Assembly: GCA_963678705.1 (NCBI GenBank)
Contig: OY783220.1
Coordinates: 5,725,001-5,789,000, forward strand
Source of the DNA: Panorpa germanica
Taxonomy: Eukaryota; Arthropoda; Insecta; Mecoptera; Panorpidae
Direction of reading: 5' to 3'
Length of the DNA: 64,000 bases
A program made the translations under genes and the position numbers. The notes below the pieces were generated by a model. It searched no databases and had not been told where the DNA came from. It saw only the letters and a list, made by a program, of their open reading frames with translations. Shown piece by piece: positions 36,926 through 48,717 of the stretch (position 1 is its first letter; every line of letters begins with the position of its first letter).

Positions 36926-37635
36926 ACTCGTAAAGTTGTGGTCAGAATGTCAAGAAATTTTGACACATATCGTTAGAAGGTTTGTACTAAACTATGAGTG
37001 ATGTGTTTTATTAATGTAAATTAATTTCAAAGGGGACCATTAACTCCTGAGTACGTTGCCAAACGATCAGGGTTAGGGTTTCAGCGTAAAAAAAAAACAC
37101 TTTTTTTGCGATTTTTTTTCTCAAGTATAGATTGAGCAATTTTATTCAAACCTTTTGTACATTATTGAGCATACTTTTGACTATGTTGTATAATTTTATC
37201 ATACAGCAATATTGAAGCATAAGCCGGTAACAGAGCTTCCTCCGAAGGTCTTGGGAAAATAGACAATTTGCGGTGTTCACTATAACTCGGCCGGAATCGT
37301 TATCTAAACGTTGGGGGGGAGGTATTTTATATGTAGAAAATGTGTACGAAGTTTGAAATTATTCGGTCAATAAGTTTTTAAATGGCATTGAACACGAACT
37401 TTGACAAAGTAGTTTTGAGAAAAACGCGTCGACAGCTGCACACTGCTATTCCGAATGCCCGCTGCTGTTAGAGTTATAGCGTTAAAGGCCAGGAGATTAA
37501 TAAGACAATAACTTCAAGAATATTGCTTAGATCGGCTTAAAATTTTAAGGACATATTCTTGAAATGTTAAACAATAAGATAAGAAAAAAATTGGATTTTT
37601 CGAAAGTGAAAACCCAAAACCCTCCCTTAATAAGT
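36926..37635. other. Unexplained sequence with repeated 'ataactcg' phrases
   Basis: Phrases such as cactgtaactcgtaaagtt and ttcactataactcggccgga, each followed by tcagaatgtcaagaaatttt- or gtacgaagtttgaaatt-like text, give this interval a quasi-repeated texture and a more even base composition than its flanks. No frame is convincing. Confidence 0.3.
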
Positions 37636-37639
37636 TTAT

Positions 37640-37745
37640 AACTATGTATGCACATAATCAACTAAACTTAATAACAACGAACCCAGGAAATATAACTGTG
37701 GTCGTCAGGCATCAATGCTCTTGACCACTGTGTTGTCTAAATTGC
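37640..37745 (-). mobile_element. tRNA-derived SINE, partial
   Basis: aataacaacgaacccaggaaatataactgtgg and aatgctcttgaccactgtgttgtct (read in parts) align with the 15.4 kb copy. The central B-box part is deleted. Confidence 0.55.
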
Positions 37746-37796
37746 CTTGTGATGTGGTGTTTTTCTCAGGGGCTGTATATATTTTCTAATATAATT

Positions 37797-37870
37797 TATA
37801 CCCCAGGAAAAGAACTCGAACATGCAGCTGATCACGCATAAACGCTTTCGACAACTGTACGTACCATCTA
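37797..37870 (-). mobile_element. SINE fragment, diverged
   Basis: ccccaggaaaagaactcgaacatgcag and cgctttcgacaactgt are weak matches to the same SINE, 55 bp from the preceding copy. Confidence 0.35.
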
Positions 37871-39240
37871 AAACTTTACTAAAAATTTATATTGCAACAA
37901 ACGATGGAACGTTTTATTTTAAAAGTGACTGTACAACGCACTAAAGAAGGAGTATGCGAGAAGTAAAATAGATAACGTGTTAATAAAAAGATCTTAATTA
38001 GGCAATTTATTTTTATTAAGGTGTAACTGAAGGTACATAAATATACTTAAGGTACAGAATGAATAAAAAATTGTATTACTTGAAATTGTGCGAGAGTACG
38101 TATCTAGTAGAACCCAAGTAGAAGAACATTTTCTTGCGATTATGTCTGCTGATATGTGCAATGATTAATAAACTGAATTATTCAGTTATTACTTTGTCTA
38201 TTTCCCCCATTTGATTCAACTATTTCACTCCATTACATTTTACACAGTGTTAATCATTTTGTGGTTATATATATGGGTGTCGTGGTCTTGGGGAAGGACC
38301 CTGTTCAAAATAGTAAATGGTAAAACGGACAATAGGCGTCCTTTTTAACCGTAAAAATGAAACATCTGAAAGAAACACTTTCCTCAAAGAAGACATCTTA
38401 TATTCAGGACCCCTACTTCCGCTTACAAAGAAGTCATCAATAGGATAATAATATAATTGTTATTTGACATACATAAATTGAAGAATTTACAAATGAACAC
38501 GGGATATAATTGTTCCTGTTTAAAATTTGGTAAAATGTTGATTAACCTAACATCGTTTATTAGTCTGAAAACATCATCAGATTCATTTAGTGACTGCAAT
38601 TCGATCTCAATTTTGTATGCCTTGAGATGTAAATAAAAACGCAATATGAGATGTACCTTCGTTTTAGATTGTCCTAATTGAAATAGTTTGAACTTTATGA
38701 CACACCGTCTCACTAAGATCATAAATAAAATAATGTATAACTTTACAGACCTGAATATAAGACCCTGATGGAAGCTATAGAAAATCTCCTTAATAGTATG
38801 TCTAAAGATTTAAATTAAAAGTGTCATTCAAATTTCTCATAATTTACTGAAAATGAATTGCACTGAAGCGTTATGCCTATAATTTGTTTACAATTATTAT
38901 GAAGCCTTAATGAGTCTGACCCTAAAACCGCTTGGAGCCGCCATCGGTGCAGTTCTTGATAGCACACGTAATAGAAAGGTTTAAAAAAATTCCATTTCGT
39001 TTTGAGGTTATATTTACAAGATCTCACTGAAAGTTATGTCTTAGGGGAAGCGAAGGGGGAAGCGGGGGTTAACAAAGAGTGACAAAACGTGGCAAGAGGT
39101 GGAAGGGGAGTCACCAGAATAGTTACTTCCAATCTGAAATTCAACTTCCAGAAAAAGAAAAAAATAAGATCAAAAAAAAAATAAGATTTAAAAAAAATAT
39201 ATCTGTTGTCAAATGTTTTCCTTCACAACAGGAAGTAGGA
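37871..39240. other. AT-rich DNA with a purine-rich stretch
   Basis: 39044-39115 is purine-rich (gggggaagcgggggtt, gtggaaggggag). No gene recognised. Confidence 0.4.
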
Positions 39241-39242
39241 GA

Positions 39243-39370
39243 TGACACAGTTCATGCTTGACTCTGACTACTATGTCTCTAGGTTCGATTCCCGGGCCAG
39301 AGTTATATTATCTGGATTTGGTAACAATCAGAGTTAATTGGTTATGTGGAACCATAATCATGAATATAAA
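39243..39370 (+). mobile_element. tRNA-derived SINE, + strand copy
   Basis: It starts gatgacacagttcatgcttg and has the clearest B-box-like core in the family, ctaggttcgattcccgggcc. It continues agagttatattatctggatttgg and ends gttaattggttatgtgg, matching the tail of the 15.4 kb copy in inverse orientation. Confidence 0.65.
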
Positions 39371-39419
39371 AAAATGAAAACACGATAGCAAAAAGAAAAA
39401 TTCGACAGAGGAAATAGAC

Positions 39420-39830
39420 AGAGGAATAAAAGGAAAAAAGAAGGAAAACAGCTTTATAAAAAGAACTGGATTATTTTTGAAAAAATAGAAGAGTATACAA
39501 TTTGTAAACAAAGAAGAATGCTAATAGAAGAAAGAATCAGAGAATGCAATGGGTGTCATCATAGTGGAAGCGATTTATCAGATTATGAAGCAGTTATAGA
39601 TGAAATAGAAAAAGATGGATAATGGAAAGAAGCAACGATTAAAGAATTTGAAATAGAATGGTGAAGTAGGCTAACAAAAATAGAAATTTGTAAATTGTTT
39701 AGATTATGTCCTATTAAATGTTGATAAATGTAATATATATTAGTAAAATGTAGATAAATGTATATATATTAAGTGCTAATAACTATCAATAGTTGATGCA
39801 CTATAAATAAATAAAACAAAAAAAAAACAG
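39420..39830 (+). mobile_element. Retroposon/LINE 3' fragment with tail tagttgatgcac
   Basis: An open frame reads LYKKNWIIFEKIEEYTICKQ, then RRMLIEERIRECNGCHHSGS and DYEAVIDEIEKDG before a stop at about 39620. It is unrecognised but Lys/Glu-rich. The 3' end ttaagtgctaataactatca / atagttgatgcac / aataaataaaac is the inverse of the LINE ends at 18.7 and 42.1 kb. This indicates the same or a parasitic 3'-end family and places 39420-39830 as its + strand copy. Confidence 0.5.
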
Positions 39831-40617
39831 GTAGTAGGATTCGCAATGAGTGAAAAGACGTAAATTGTCAAGACATGAAATTTATTTGATGTAATTTATG
39901 AATTCTCCTATTTATCCTACATAAAATAAATATTTCATTAACATACTCCTATAAAAAATATACCTCGTATTCAAAAACCCTGTATTATAGATGAATAGCA
40001 GCAAATGTTTAGTTTTCAGATTACATATTTATAAAAAGCTGTGCTACACATTTATACAGATTTTTTTTTCATCAAAAATAAAAAAAAATACATTTTATTC
40101 TCCATATGATATTTCCACATACTCATATCCTCCTCTCATGTTTGGTATTCGCATGTATGTATTTCCCGCAATCAAAATGCTATGTTCATGCAATATACAG
40201 GATAGGTAATTGCACACAGAAACCATGCAGTGAAATAAATTGCTTCGGTATATAAGCCCACGCCACTTCCATTTAGCACCCCTACTCCTTACTCCCACGA
40301 CGGAGATACTACAGTTCTTACATACGGAAGTTCGTATGGTGCGTACATATTTGGGAATTGTTTCCGCAGTTGCCTATTATATAAAAAGAGGGAAGTAGTA
40401 GTTGAGTTTTATCCTATAAAAATCTCTCAGAAAGGTGAATGCTTTTCCTAATAAAATAAAAAAGTATTTATATCGGGTAGTGGCATCGAGTGCTGTATCG
40501 AGGTAGACGTCCACAGATCGGCATGGAGATCATTTGCACGGTAAAACGCGTAAACATCATTTAATACATTGTTGTGCTTACTCAAGAGAAAATGCTTGAG
40601 AAAAATGTACACGCTTC
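39831..40617. other. AT-rich DNA, nothing recognised
   Basis: Competing short frames on both strands; none supported. Confidence 0.4.
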
Positions 40618-40620
40618 TTA

Positions 40621-40992
40621 TGCTGGTTTCACACCAGAGAGACAGTTCAATAAAACACGAACAAAAACACCAATGTTTAGTAAACTGTTTTAGTAAACAA
40701 AAAACATTCCCATCTGGAGTCGGTAAGATCAAAGGAAAACACGTTTGTGGTTGTTTTCTAGAGTACTTAGTTTGAACATGCAGTTTTGTTTTTTGTGAAC
40801 ATTTGCGCTTGTCAGTTGTTGTTTATTATGTCTATAATTTGTATGGGACACACAAAAAAAAACATTAAAAACAGAATCAGTCTGTTCAGTGAGAAAAACA
40901 GAACTGTTTTAAAATAAAACAACATATGTTTTTGTTTTGTGTTTTGACAACAAAACTGTTTTCAAAACTGTCTCTTTGGTGTGAAACCGGCA
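40621..40992 (+). mobile_element. 372-bp MITE, TIR tgctggtttcacacca, TSD tta (copy 1)
   Basis: The left end tgctggtttcacaccagaga pairs with the right end tctctttggtgtgaaaccgg-ca. Exact tta flanks lie at 40618-40620 and 40993-40995. The internal text is built from gttttgttttttgtgaac-type phrases. Copies lie at 59979 (inverted, shorter) and 61894 (same orientation, 3' end lost). The three-base TWA duplication suggests PIF/Harbinger mobilisation (inference). Confidence 0.85.
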
Positions 40993-40995
40993 TTA

Positions 40996-42104
40996 AAGTT
41001 GGTCATAGAAACAAACTTATCTCCACTATTGACGGTACAATCCATAGACATAATACTAAAACCCATTTAATAAGACGCATCGATGCTTACAGTTACTGAT
41101 ATTGAATTTGTTATATTACTGATATGTGGACGTGTACCTTTCTTACGCTCTCTCCAAGACTCTTTTAAAGAAGACAACTCCCTAAGCAACAGTTTTGAAT
41201 TTTGTATAAGTTTTTGTTTGTATTATTTAGTTCAAATTGTTTTGTTGTTGTTATATACAAACCAAATTTGAATAAATATGAAAAAATAAATAATAAATTT
41301 AAGCATGATATTGAAAAAATTATATTTGTACCTTAGATGTTGGTGTATTAGTAGAGAGTAAGGTCAAAACTACTAAATAGAATGATATTTATGTATATTG
41401 GTAACTCGACTTATATGAAACCAACGAACCAAGAAACAAAATAAAATACATATTTTATACATAGAATAAATGGACAAAAGCTGATAGTAAATTTAAAACT
41501 AATACGGAGCTTTTTTGGAGGAGCTTATTTTAAATAAACATTTTTTTTTTCATAGGGGGTAATATATTTAACCCTTATATAAATAAACATTTTCTCATAA
41601 AAAAATTAAAGATATTATTATTGTTATGTGATATTTTGGAAACTTGATGAGAAGGAATGGGTGTAGTAAATGGAAAGACGGAGGAGAGATAAGGAGAGGA
41701 AAGGTAGAAAAATAGGATGGAAATACAGGTAACCTAAGAAAGAAAGCGAATGAGGAAGATGTTAAAACATAAGGAAAAGAAAAGTTAGAAACAACCTGGT
41801 AATATCGAGAAGAGGGGACATTGAATGACATCCAAGGAGCATAGATCTAACTCCATGCGATTTTTTATTTTTTACCTTAAGTCAAATGAGTACTACAAAC
41901 TTTAGCGCAGTTGAGGATAAACACAACAGAAAAAACTACGTAATACTTCTTCAGAAAGTTTTAAGAAACTTATATACATCTGAGATTCAAGGAATGTTGT
42001 CAGCGCAAGGGACGTTACCTCAACGATGTTTTTTTTTTAAATAAAAATTTGCTTCTTTGCAAAATAATTCTTACCAATAAACAATTTTATACCAACTGTT
42101 TTCT
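40996..42104. other. AT-rich DNA with a purine-rich tract
   Basis: 41640-41790 is strongly purine-biased on +. No frame or repeat match is convincing. Confidence 0.4.
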
Positions 42105-42107
42105 TCT

Positions 42108-42276
42108 TTTTTTAACTATTTATTTGAGTAGATCAACTATCAACAGCACTTAAAACATTTTTAAACATTTACAATACATAATTTACAACTTATAGACACG
42201 AGTATGGGTACTTAAGATAAAGATATTTAATTAATTTTATTGATAAAGTGAATAAGGTTTTTCAGACAACTGTTTT
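42108..42276 (-). mobile_element. LINE 3' end (tttgagtgcatca family)
   Basis: aactatttatttgagtagatc, acaatacataatttacaac, cacgagtatgggtactt and aaggtttttcagac align with the copies at 2.4 and 18.7 kb. Confidence 0.6.
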
Positions 42277-44096
42277 CATTGTTTTTTTCATACCTTGAAA
42301 TAGTTGGGCCTTTACCCTGTACAAATGAATGTAGTGTGACCAATTCGATTTAGATTCATGGTTATTTAGAATTAAATATGATAGACAGACGTATCCAAAG
42401 TTCCTATTCTACAGCTTGTCCATACTAAAGAGTATAGGTGTAAAGAAATTATATTTCCTTACTTGGTACAATGCTCGTCTGTCGGTAATACAGTGACCAT
42501 ATACTCATGGACTCCATAATTAACGTTGTGAGGAATAACGGCAAAAACAGTTGATATTTGGAGTCGACAGAACGCACTGTGCATATTATTAAGTTATTAT
42601 AAAATTAGATTAAAAAAGAATTGACTTGAATTGGATTGAAAAGAAAATAATAAACTTTAAATGTCGTTTCTTTGATTTCAGGTAAGATCGTATGATTTAA
42701 GTTAAACAGTGTAATTATTATAATGTGTATGTAAATTACTAAAATAAAAGTCTTTGTTTTCAGAAGCAATACATAAGTTTGATTAAAAATGTACAATTCC
42801 TAATAAAGTTGGAGATATTGTCTTATATAGGTATAAAATATTGGATCCACTCGCACTCTAGTATCAACTGATATTCCAGTACGTTACATCACTCTAATGA
42901 AAACAGTCTTTTGTGTAACGTAGTCATATATTGTTAGCGTTACGTATATATTTGCATGTCTATGGAGAACGATACGACAACGTGAACAATTTCAATACGA
43001 TTGCATTTTATTGGAATTTTATTTCAATATGTGCATTTTTCATCTATTATATTAAACAGAGCATGTCTGTTCTACCTTTCTGAATGCTCATAATTCCCAT
43101 GGATAAGGTGAAAAATATTCTAGCATAAAACGTGTTTCGTACGAAGCAATTTTAATGTCTATATTAAAAAAGGGCGCATTCAATATTCTGCAAAATCTTT
43201 GTTATTGATTTGTAATATGTAAATTAAAAATAGAATTGTTGTATATGTTACAAGTACAATAGATACAATTGTCATGGCAGAGGGAGAGAAGTACAAGGGG
43301 GTCAACTTGCACCCCGTACCATAAAAGATAATACATTTGTATGAATAACTAATACAAATATAATTAAAAATCTAAGTGGTAGCTGCATACGCCCCTCCTC
43401 CCGCTTCTCTGCTCTTCTTCGTTTGATATGATAAATCCAATACGTATTATGCATATGCTTCATGAAACATAATTTTCTAAAAATAATTTGGACTTAACCT
43501 CATTGATATCTGGGTGACTCGTATATAAATATAATACAAACATAACCATACGTAAAATATCTACCTATTATTGATATAATTTTTTTCAAATTTAACAATG
43601 CAGTTAAATCCATGAAAGTTGCTATTGTAAGCTCTGTTCAATGAAAAGCAAAAACGTAATGTTACTTGTATTGAAGCATTTTAAATAAGCTCTACCAAAA
43701 AACTGTCTGTCTGCAACTTATATCTTATCTTATGAATGTATAAATTTAGAATGAGCCTTCGAAGAAAATGTCCAGACGTATATTCCACTTTTTAATATGA
43801 CTACTTCAAATATATAAATTGTTATACATGTATATAAACGTATATTTGAAACGAGATGATGGAAGAGATCTTAATAAATAAACAGCAAATGCTCCCATGC
43901 TTGTTGGGGGATTCTTGCTAATATTAAAACACTGAAAGAAAATGTTATCTTAACTTTTTCTAATTTTTTTAATTATTATACTAAAAAAACAAAGTTTTAG
44001 TTTTACTATCAGTAAAACATTCCTTTACCTATTTAAATTGATTCTTTACGCGTTACGCACTCCTATTTTAGCCTATATATCTATACCGCTGCCTAA
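42277..44096. other. AT-rich DNA, nothing recognised
   Basis: A small shared element may exist: the segment around 42530-42680 (tatttggagtcgacagaacg, gaaaataataaactttaaatgtcgtttc) recurs inverted at about 56260-56370, including ttctgtcgactccaaatatc. Otherwise nothing is supported. Confidence 0.4.
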
Positions 44097-44098
44097 TA

Positions 44099-44602
44099 AA
44101 GTCTCAATTCCACTCACTGTTTTTATATTTAATTTACTGTTTTTATTTAATATTTTAATCTAGATTTCAGGTTTTCAGAATAAGCATTCCTTGTCATATT
44201 CGTGTTTTAATTTAAGTTTAATTAGTTTAGTTGGTGCGCATGCGTCTTTAGTAATATAAATTTTGACAGTTCAACAGTTGGACAAAATTGAAGGTGAAAT
44301 AATTAAAATTGCTGTTTTTATTTCTTTATTTTTGACAAACTAACGTTAAATTTCTTTTAAATATAAATTCTACTGCATTTTGACAGAATGTCACATTTTG
44401 GAGGGTATAATATAATATAGTTTTTCTTAATTTTATATTTTTAATTTTAAATATTGGACCTTGTAAGATTCTAAAAAAACTAATTAATTAATTTAAAAAT
44501 GGTACTGTGAATGACTTACTACGCGTATTGCCATATGCTAAACAATTGAAATTATATACGAAATACAAAATAAAATTGAAACAGTGAGTGGGAATGATAC
44601 TT
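44099..44602 (+). mobile_element. 504-bp TA-flanked MITE (copy 3)
   Basis: It begins aagtctcaattccactcactg-like and ends cagtgagtgggaatgatactt, with ta on both sides (44097-44098 and 44603-44604). The best-preserved termini of the family are here. Internal sequence matches the 21533 copy with a small deletion. Confidence 0.85.
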
Positions 44603-44611
44603 TAGTGTACG

Positions 44612-44708
44612 ATTATGTATTTACATAATCAATATAACTTGATAACAATTAAACCTAGAAACACCGCAATCAGACATTAATGCTCTCGTCGACTGTGTTG
44701 TCTATTAG
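44612..44708 (-). mobile_element. tRNA-derived SINE, internally deleted
   Basis: cataatcaatataacttgat and aacaattaaacctagaaaca represent the tail. The right part caatcagacattaatgctct / gactgtgttgtct represents the head. The B-box region is lost. It sits 9 bp from the MITE. Confidence 0.5.
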
Positions 44709-46560
44709 TAGCACTCTTATGTCCATTTTAATATTTAGATTTGTTCTATCCCAACAATTAAAATTAAAATGTCTTCCATTCGGAGGAGCTGCGAAATTAT
44801 GCGGAATTTTGCCAATGGAAAACATAGCCGTCGTTTGCGACTTTATATACTATTAGAACTTATTATTATCAAAGACACTGTAATTGAATAATTTAGAAAT
44901 TTGGAATGCTGAACTTTGTGGTTTTTTTCGCCATCTTGGAAAAAAATTGTCTTTTTCTTGGCCTATAGCGCCAAGCGCTATAGCGTGCTTATTATTGGGT
45001 TTAGAGAAAAATTACGAAAGTAAAATTCGTTCATAATTTTATCCTCTTTAAGATTGATAATAACTCCGAAAGCCTTAGAGCTAATTAATGGCAAGGTTCT
45101 TCAAAGAAAGTACAAATAAGTCATAGTTTTTATGCCACAGAAAGCCAAATTGGAAAATTAGATTCTTCTTCTTTGGTTTCAATATATGCAAGTAACGTTT
45201 GCGCAGCATACCCATTTATATAATATTTTATATTATAAGGATTAAATTCTTAAAAATTAAATTAAAAATAATATAGTCTAATATACAACAGAAAGTAATA
45301 ATAACAATTTCAGATAGTGTGAATAATAATCAGATAATTTAAATGTTGCTAAGTCCTAATACCACAAATTAATAACCGAATACTAATTAAATCGTATAGC
45401 CTCAACTCCCCTAGCCACTTGAAAGTGAACAATGTTCGATTTTATATAAAATAATAATTCATCTTCATTTTCTATACCACGACCACCCCTATGACAAATA
45501 TATTGCACCCTTGTTCTCTCTATATAGAACGCTCAAGGACGCCCTTGTAAGCTGTAGTAGCCATTGATGTCAATAGAGCTTTTATTAGGGGATTGTTGTG
45601 TTCTTTTCATTTGAACAATATTCAATATTGCTAAATATTTGCTCTCACCGTTAAGTTATGGGGTGGGGGTAAATATAATGTTGACATCCAAATTGATAAA
45701 TGACTCACAAGTAGATTCAAGTGGTTGATTATTCATGCATTTTACTACCTATAGTCTTAAAGAATCGCTATCTTCAGAAAATCTACTTCCACTTTAATAA
45801 CTTTTTATAGAAATTTACCACTTGATGGCATTTTGTCAAAACCATCTATCACAAAAAGAAAGTTGTTTCTTTGTTCTGCACTTATGTTTATGTAAGTTTA
45901 TATGCATACTATATAGGAGTATTCTATTTTAGGATTATTCTTTACGGTTAATTATATATTTAGACCGTGAAAGCCGCATTTATGTAGCTTGATGGAAATT
46001 GATTTTCATAGACTTAGACGCATACTTAGTAACTTTTTTGTAGTGTCCTTTAACATTAGACGATATATTAAAGGCTTATATTTTACAAAATTACACTACT
46101 TTACACTTCTCTTCTATCTAAAGCTATTGTTCAATAAGTTGCTAAATAAGTATAATACCTTAAGCCTAATTAAGCAGGTTAATAGTGTTACATTATACTA
46201 ATCTGAAAAATTGTCTAATGTTAAACTCTTTCACACACTCTTTCCTTACATAAATGTCGAGGTTTTTTTTTTAATTATTTTCATGAAAAATCGGTATTTT
46301 GACTCCGAAGTACTGTAAAAAAATGAAAAATCAATATAAAAGGAAAAACTCTACAAGGTTATCTGCAGAAATGTATCAACTAATGAAATCATTTTGGTTT
46401 TTTGATTTCAAGTGATCCAGTGATGAGTTATGAGGGACAACGCAATGAAACTTTTTTTTGTGATGTCTGCGTAGATTCGCTGTCAATATGTCATTTTTTG
46501 ATATTTATTTATGAAAATTTCACAAACTATTCTATACATGTTATTTTATCATGAAGTAAT
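44709..46560. other. AT-rich DNA; small hairpin
   Basis: A perfect short inverted repeat ctatagcg-ccaag-cgctatag lies at about 44963-44983. Otherwise no gene or repeat is supported; the 70-codon frame at 45989-46201 has no features. Confidence 0.4.
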
Positions 46561-46603
46561 TATCGAAATTAAATATATATTATGTCGTCAAAAAACATTG
46601 TAG

Positions 46604-46818
46604 AAAATATGCTTCTTTTGTATCGATTTGACCTTGCACACCATCCCCCCCCCCCTCAATATGAACTACATGGCAGAAATAAATGTCTTATTGAAGAAAT
46701 ATGTAACCAGAAATTGATAGGAACAATTCGACAAATAGCAGGATTAGATCGATTGAAGAATGCTTTACCATTGTCAACTGTATTAAGGTCATATCTGTGT
46801 GCATCTGATCAATTATAA
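46604..46818 (+). CDS. Candidate last exon with SOCS-box-like C-terminus
   Basis: The open frame (46582-46818, or from 46604 if the acceptor-like acattgtag is used) reads ENMLLLYRFDLAHHPPPPQY, then CLIEEICN, IRQIAGLDRL, and LPLSTVLRSYLCASDQL with a stop at 46816-46818. The order L..(I/L)C...IR..(L/A)G...L...LPLp..L..YL is the SOCS-box pattern, which in its family recruits elongin B/C to a cullin ubiquitin ligase. The LLLxYxFDL stretch before it is how ankyrin/SOCS (ASB) proteins often end. The spacing between C and IR is about four residues longer than usual. An AATAAA at 46924-46929 could be its poly(A) signal. The upstream exons were not found. The alternative is a chance frame; the sequence does not look like the neighbouring transposons. 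Confidence 0.45.
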
Positions 46819-46950
46819 TTGCGGAATTAGATTCAAGATCTTAAAAGTATCATTCATAAGTTTTGACTTCTACCTTTATGTATGTACAGATGTAGCTTCC
46901 TATCCAGGTCACTTGTGGTTCCTAATAAAAATATGAAAGTGGGAATATTT
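46819..46950 (+). promoter_or_regulatory. Possible 3' UTR and poly(A) signal of the SOCS-like exon
   Basis: About 130 bp after the stop contain cctaataaaaat (AATAAA at 46924-46929). In AT-rich DNA this hexamer is frequent, so support comes only from its position after the candidate exon. Confidence 0.3.
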
Positions 46951-48041
46951 TTAATAAATTTTCAAATAAATATTTTCCATTATTCAGTAGTATTCAAAAA
47001 GAATACCTTTATCAACAATTTACATATACATGTATGTGGGACCGTGAATACCGGTGCATACCGAAATACCTTGGGGCGTTTTCAGCCCGCATACGATATC
47101 TGTATGGTAACAGCAGGAAACTGTTCCTTGGGGTATGATGAAGAGTGTGGAGGACAAAGTGCAGCGCAACGTAGGTTAGAGGGGCGGAACGGGGCATCAG
47201 GACAAGAAGGACGATGACAGAAACGCAAATGTGGAGTAGGTATGGTTATATTCCTTGAATATATTTTATCCTGTCGTCCGTACTTCTTGGCCTGGGGCCA
47301 ATATATTCACCTATGGAAACAGGAACTCTGGTGAGTTTAGATTCCCGATTGTGGGTTGCTCCGTTGTTAGTGTATATCGTGTTTGAATTTATATACACAT
47401 CAAACTGTATATAGAATAAATGATAGGGTAAAAATGTCAGATTTGGGGTATTTTACATATTGTAACTATTTATTTTAACATAGATTGGGACAAGTTGGGT
47501 ATTAGGTGTTGTCACACCCTGCTTAATAGAATGTCCATTCGTTTTGCGTAGACACAAGTCAAATGCAGAACGTTTAACCTTTAACCTCCAGGAAATAAAT
47601 AAATAGTTTGCATATAAAACATATTCGTAGAGTACTGTCAATAATTCCATTGCCTTGTTATCTTATAGCAGATGATCCGCTTAACACGGAGGTGCATGGC
47701 AAGAAGGAGGGAAGAAAAGGAAAGGGAGAGAAACAAAGAGGAGTAGACAAGAGTATAAGGATGAGAAAATACTTTTTCGAGTATTAGAATGTTAGAAGTT
47801 CCCAGTTTAATTTAGTAATAAGATGTAATTAGGTGATTTAATATTGAAAGAACGTAAAGACTAGCCTAGAGGCATATACCTACAATGAATTAATGAATAC
47901 TAAACTACGATCACGGGCAACATGTCATGACAAATGTATATTTTATAAAGAAGAATATGATATACTTGCATCTCCCTCCTGCAAAACTTTGTGGGAGCAC
48001 TTATGAGTAAAGATGAGGTAGGATGTACGAATGAACCCATA
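46951..48041. other. Mixed DNA; G+C-richer patch, no gene called
   Basis: 47030-47225 is richer in G+C than its flanks and lies in the 3' part of a 111-codon + frame (GYDEECGGQSAAQRR...). I recognise no domain. 47690-47780 is purine-rich. Confidence 0.3.
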
Positions 48042-48210
48042 CAGTGCCGCATTTAGATTTGTGGAAGCACTGGGGCAACGAAAAGGAACAATTTCTTTAC
48101 ATCAAGTCTTTTCAAAAATTTATTTCTTTTATCTTCTTATTGTGGGGGCCCTTCCCTTGCGGAGGTCACGTGGCAATAGCCCCGCGTGCCCTCCCTCAAA
48201 TCCGGGCCTG
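48042..48210. mobile_element. hAT MITE, 169 bp (cagtgccgcatttag type)
   Basis: The left end cagtgccgcatttagatttg and the right end ccctcaaatccgggcctg are imperfect inverted repeats. The flanks aacccata (48034-48041) and aattcata (48211-48218) agree at six of eight positions. The CAGTGGCGGATTTAG-like terminus is a common insect hAT type (from memory). The 77-codon frame across it is an artefact. Confidence 0.7.
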
Positions 48211-48715
48211 AATTCATATCATCTTTTATATACTCAATACACTGAAATACCAAGTAGATGGTAGCATATCAGAAAATGAAACAGCATTGTCGTATTTATC
48301 TAGAATTTCGATAAAAAATGTAATAACATATTCTATTCTATTTACCATAGCGATGGCAGTGACATCAAATAGAACGGAACAGAACAGAACAACATGGGGG
48401 ACTCCAGAATACTAAGCCATAGAACTTAGAAAGTCATGTCCATTGCATGGAGATAGATAGAAAGGTTATAGGTCACATGGGCAGAAGCTGCACTGCAACT
48501 GCAACTGCATTAAGAATCGGGAGATAAAATCAGGATATATACTGCTTCCTTATTTGCTTAAGGAATATAAATTATATATTATCTATGCATTTTATTTTCT
48601 AAGGAATATATTTTAAGTTACATTAGTTACCTAGTACGTACACTGTGAGATATACACAGTAAAAATTACTATGTACCAGATGGATTTCTGACAAAAATTC
48701 TTATAGAATCATATA
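48211..48715. other. AT-rich spacer with short (gaaca)n-like repeat
   Basis: agaacggaacagaacagaac at about 48370-48389 is a short tandem repeat. No gene supported. Confidence 0.4.
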
Positions 48716-48717
48716 AA

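Noticed and set aside
39243-39300. tRNA gene around ggttcgattcccgg
   Set aside because: The B box is good, but the rest matches the SINE family at 15.4 kb and there is no acceptor stem.
47030-47225. G+C-richer patch as a host exon (GYDEECGGQSAAQRR)
   Set aside because: No flanking splice signals in the right phase and no recognisable domain; competing minus frame of similar quality.
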